NCBI GenBank assembly: GCA_946803715.1 | Contig: CAMPET010000068.1 | Span: forward strand, 282,193 to 304,743 | Length of the DNA: 22,551 nucleotides | Direction of reading: 5' to 3' | Origin: Beroe ovata | Taxonomy: Eukaryota; Ctenophora; Nuda; Beroida; Beroidae | Part shown: in pieces, positions 20,195-22,551 of the stretch | Layout: every line of letters starts with the position of its first letter | Position numbering within the stretch: position 1 is the stretch's first letter | Translations under genes and position numbers: made by a program | The notes under the pieces: generated by a model | Databases searched by the model: none | What the model was told of the DNA's origin: nothing | Seen by the model: the letters and a program-made list of their open reading frames with translations, nothing else

Positions 20195-20320
20195 AACACA
20201 CATACACACACGCACAAACGTAAACACTTTCAAGTGCATCACGCACGTTAACGCACAACAGCAGCTGTTTGGCTGTCATACAGTGTTTTTGTGTGTGTTT
20301 GTGTGTGCGTATGTGTTATC
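20195..20320. repeat. CA-rich and TG-rich arms, imperfect inverted repeat
   Basis: A CACACATACACACACGCAC-type stretch (about 20195-20220) faces a TGTGTGTTTGTGTGTGCGTATG-type stretch (about 20284-20320). It lies just past the carrier stop codon, so it may fall in that 3' UTR. Confidence 0.5.
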
Positions 20321-20344
20321 ATCACACAATTATTTGACGATATG

Positions 20345-22505
20345 CTATCTGGACAGCTGCTTTTGTTGCCAATCTAGCTGTTTCACCTCCGCCACTTTCT
20401 CCTCGTCCTTGCGACTAAAATGTCCGATACAAGTCTCGTACACGAGGAAAGTAATGATGGTAAAGGGGATGGTTCTGCACAGCTGCAATGTCCACCCACT
20501 ATACAAGCCGGCTATCCCCTCTTCTTTATAAATAACGGCGCAGGTCTGCCAGAATTTTCGATATCGGCGAACCCGAGCTTCAGAGGTCAGGTCTTCCCTT
20601 AGCCGAGTTCTTATAACTTCTGTGAGGGGAGGGAGTGGGGAATGGGGGTAGAATTGACTGGGAATCAGAGAGGGAGGGATATTTGAAACTATCGAGGGTA
20701 AGTTTGAGAAGAGGACCCTCAATATTGTGTGTATCAGCTATGTCTTACCAGTAGGATATATGATGGTGTTGGATACTATCTTTGATATACAAGATGATAG
20801 AGACAAATGCACAGCCACTGAAATAGTCATCGTCAGGTAATTCGTCGATAATCATTGGAATTCTGTGCATATATGGTGAGCTGGTATATGCGTGATTTTA
20901 GCGCAGATTATGCATGAATACTACAGTTAAAAGCGGTGCCAGTGTGAGGGCTTAATCGTGTGAGATTGATAGCAAGATTTTTCTAGAATGTTCTATCAGA
21001 ACACACATCCCAGCATTCCGAATAAATGCTGTTATGTCGTAATGCGCGCATCAAATGAAAGCACGAAGAATGACTTTTATACGTACGTGCATGAGCAGGG
21101 GTACGATCACAAGAGATTCGTCGCGCGCGCGTTACATCAAGGCACAGAACACAATACGTCATAGGAATCTAGAATCATTTCTGTATGCGTGTATGTGGAG
21201 TACCGTTAATAGAACCACTTCTTAAGAAGTGAATCAGACATCAGCTCTTATTATTTGTGAATGCATGGCGGGAGTTGATGTAAAGGGTAATTATTGCTAA
21301 TTGGTCATTAGTCCTGCTTAACCGCCCTGGATTTAGAAAATCTGGCACGCCTCACGTTCGATTGCGACACAGTGCAAATCTATTGATAGCTGTTGTCACA
21401 TAGCCAAGAATAATGCAATCGGAAATGCGGAAAGCGATCTGCTGTGGATTACGTAACGAGGATTATTCTTTCGACGCACCACAAACCCCAAATAACACTT
21501 CAACTAGAGAAGACCCTAGAAGAACTGTGACATCAGTTACCTTGCTGGCCACACCCTTTACACACCCTATTGCACATCCCGACTTCTGCACAGTTGCTGG
21601 GAATGGATATGCAGTGCGGAGTGCACACCCGTTCCCACGCACACAACCTAAAATACACGCACACAAACATACACACACACACACACNACACACACACACA
21701 CACACACACTGATTGGTCACGACTGTACAGTAATTATCGTATAGTTCCTCCACAATAGTCCTAACAAGGACTATTTGCGAACGGGAGAGTCGGTTATTGA
21801 TGTGAAAAATGAGCAGTCATACATGTGAGTGTGTAATATGGTAAATGGTCATGTGTGATAAGAGAGTCACGTATTCTCAGGCTACGCCTCACTGGTCACA
21901 ATGATACCAACCTATCGGTAGGCAGATTGTTATGAAGCATCCTATTCCTATCACTACCATACTCAGGTACCTAGGTAGTAAATATCACAAATACTTACGT
22001 GGAATGAAGCTTGTGTCCCTGTACTCTGGACTAAACAAGTTGTATCCGATCTGAGCTGCCTTGAGGTCCTCATAGATCAGGAAATACAAGCCGTACTCGA
22101 ATGAACCTGTCATGGTCAGTAACATTAACACTAACACAACTAACAAAATCCATCAAACATAAGCAAAAAACAACAATGCCATGGCTAACAACACTAACCG
22201 GCAACCGCAACAACGTCACTGGCCACACTGACAACACAGTGACAGCACTAACCACACCATCATTAACTACGCACTTATATCACTAACATCACTAACAATA
22301 CTTGCAACCCACACTATAACATCACTAACATCACTGACATCCAAGCAACCCACACCATAACATCACTAACAATACTTGCAACCAACACATCACTATGACA
22401 CACCCCTTACCGACAACACTGGCTGGAGCTCCTCTAAACAGAGCCCGTAAACCTCCTCTCCTGTAGAGGGCTGCCGTGGTGTTTGCAACATTTCTCCTCG
22501 TACAA
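20345..22505 (-). CDS. Mitochondrial carrier, SLC25A33/36 (RIM2-like) type, 3' part only
   Basis: Last four exons in coding order: 22505-22411, 22106-21999, 20817-20749, 20619-20345 (TAG). All boundaries are GT-AG and every junction is phase 1. The N-terminal third lies beyond the right edge. The visible protein (about 182 aa) covers most of carrier repeat 2 (ALYRRGGLRALFRGAPASVVGS, then a helix ending YFLIYEDLK) and all of repeat 3. Repeat 3 has CISKIVSNTIIYPTEVIRTR, which holds the signature Px(D/E)xx(R/K)x(R/K), then YKEEGIAGLYSGW and RTIPFTIITFLVYE. The extended word EVIRTRLRE is characteristic of pyrimidine-nucleotide carriers of the inner mitochondrial membrane. Substrate is inferred from that resemblance only. 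The hydrophilic C-terminal tail (SRKDEEKVAEVKQ...) is somewhat long. The first visible acceptor directly follows a CA repeat on the coding strand. No canonical polyadenylation signal was seen near the stop. Confidence 0.88.
21667..21710. repeat. (CA)n microsatellite in carrier intron
   Basis: CA run with a single N at 21687, inside the 1181-nt intron between the exons at 21999 and 20817. It produces artefactual His/Thr-rich frames. Confidence 0.95.
22277..22390. repeat. Irregular tandem repeat in carrier intron
   Basis: ATCACTAACAATACTTGCAA and shorter ACATCACTA words repeat, with a near-duplicate block about 70 bp apart, in the 304-nt intron between the first two visible carrier exons. Confidence 0.7.
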
Positions 22506-22515
22506 CTGAGAATAA

Positions 22516-22519
22516 TGTG

Positions 22520-22551
<32 letters not shown>
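22516..22551. repeat. (TG)n microsatellite at right edge
   Basis: Uninterrupted TG run to the last base. It begins 5-10 bp from the splice acceptor of the carrier exon at 22505. Confidence 0.95.

Larger units (their letters stand above)
16341..20344. other. Intergenic region, no gene seen
   Basis: About 4 kb between the innexin start and the carrier stop, both on the minus strand. It should hold the innexin promoter; a pyrimidine-rich CCCTCCCTCCCCTATAACCAG is present 60-80 bp upstream of the ATG on that strand. I found a 23-bp tandem repeat with a TATA word, a TGACG-rich array and a MITE-like element, listed separately. Open stretches at 18161-18397, 18658-18858, 18958-19209 and 19887-20099 are short and match nothing I know. 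Confidence 0.5.

Overview
This is animal (metazoan) nuclear DNA. It is AT-rich, mostly non-coding and full of (CA)n microsatellites and minisatellites, with intron-containing genes whose splice sites and phases can be followed by eye. An innexin gene excludes a prokaryote, fungus or plant and makes a sponge or vertebrate unlikely. The innexin peptide is closest, from memory, to ctenophore (comb jelly) innexins: its loop after TM2 (MGALKPVIAMLHNP...SKAARW) and its YCWTQG and YPG motifs look like that group. A ctenophore source is therefore my best guess. This is an inference, not a database result.

Layout, left to right. 1-3990: no gene, but a CA repeat, a strong hairpin, a foldback and a 15-bp minisatellite. 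3994-4997 (+): a two-exon gene for a secreted, cysteine-rich protein with beta/gamma-crystallin-like Greek-key motifs, followed by a hairpin and a polyadenylation signal. 5400-10600: about 5 kb without a recognisable gene, holding several short tandem arrays and an unusual CpG- and ATCGAT-dense AT-rich block (9061-9310). 10816-12116 (+): a two-exon gene for a single-pass membrane protein with a long acidic tail. The tail carries TQTD motifs, an AD(M/E)Q repeat and a C-terminal amphipathic helix. 12651-16340 (-): a complete eight-exon innexin of 418 residues, convergent with the previous gene. 16341-20344: about 4 kb intergenic, with a TATA-like site, a tandem array dense in TGACG/CGTCA and a 113-bp MITE-like element. 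20345-22505 (-): the last four exons of a mitochondrial carrier of the SLC25A33/36 (pyrimidine nucleotide, RIM2-like) type; its 5' part lies beyond the right edge.

The genes are not an operon, and nothing in the sequence shows that they work together. The innexin (gap-junction or hemichannel subunit), the acidic membrane protein (a possible cytosolic docking scaffold), the secreted crystallin-like protein and the mitochondrial carrier are separate genes. Both window edges and all three single Ns fall in or beside CA/TG repeats, so the window may be a whole scaffold broken at microsatellites. Exon models are manual: they rest on GT-AG sites, phase agreement and family resemblance.
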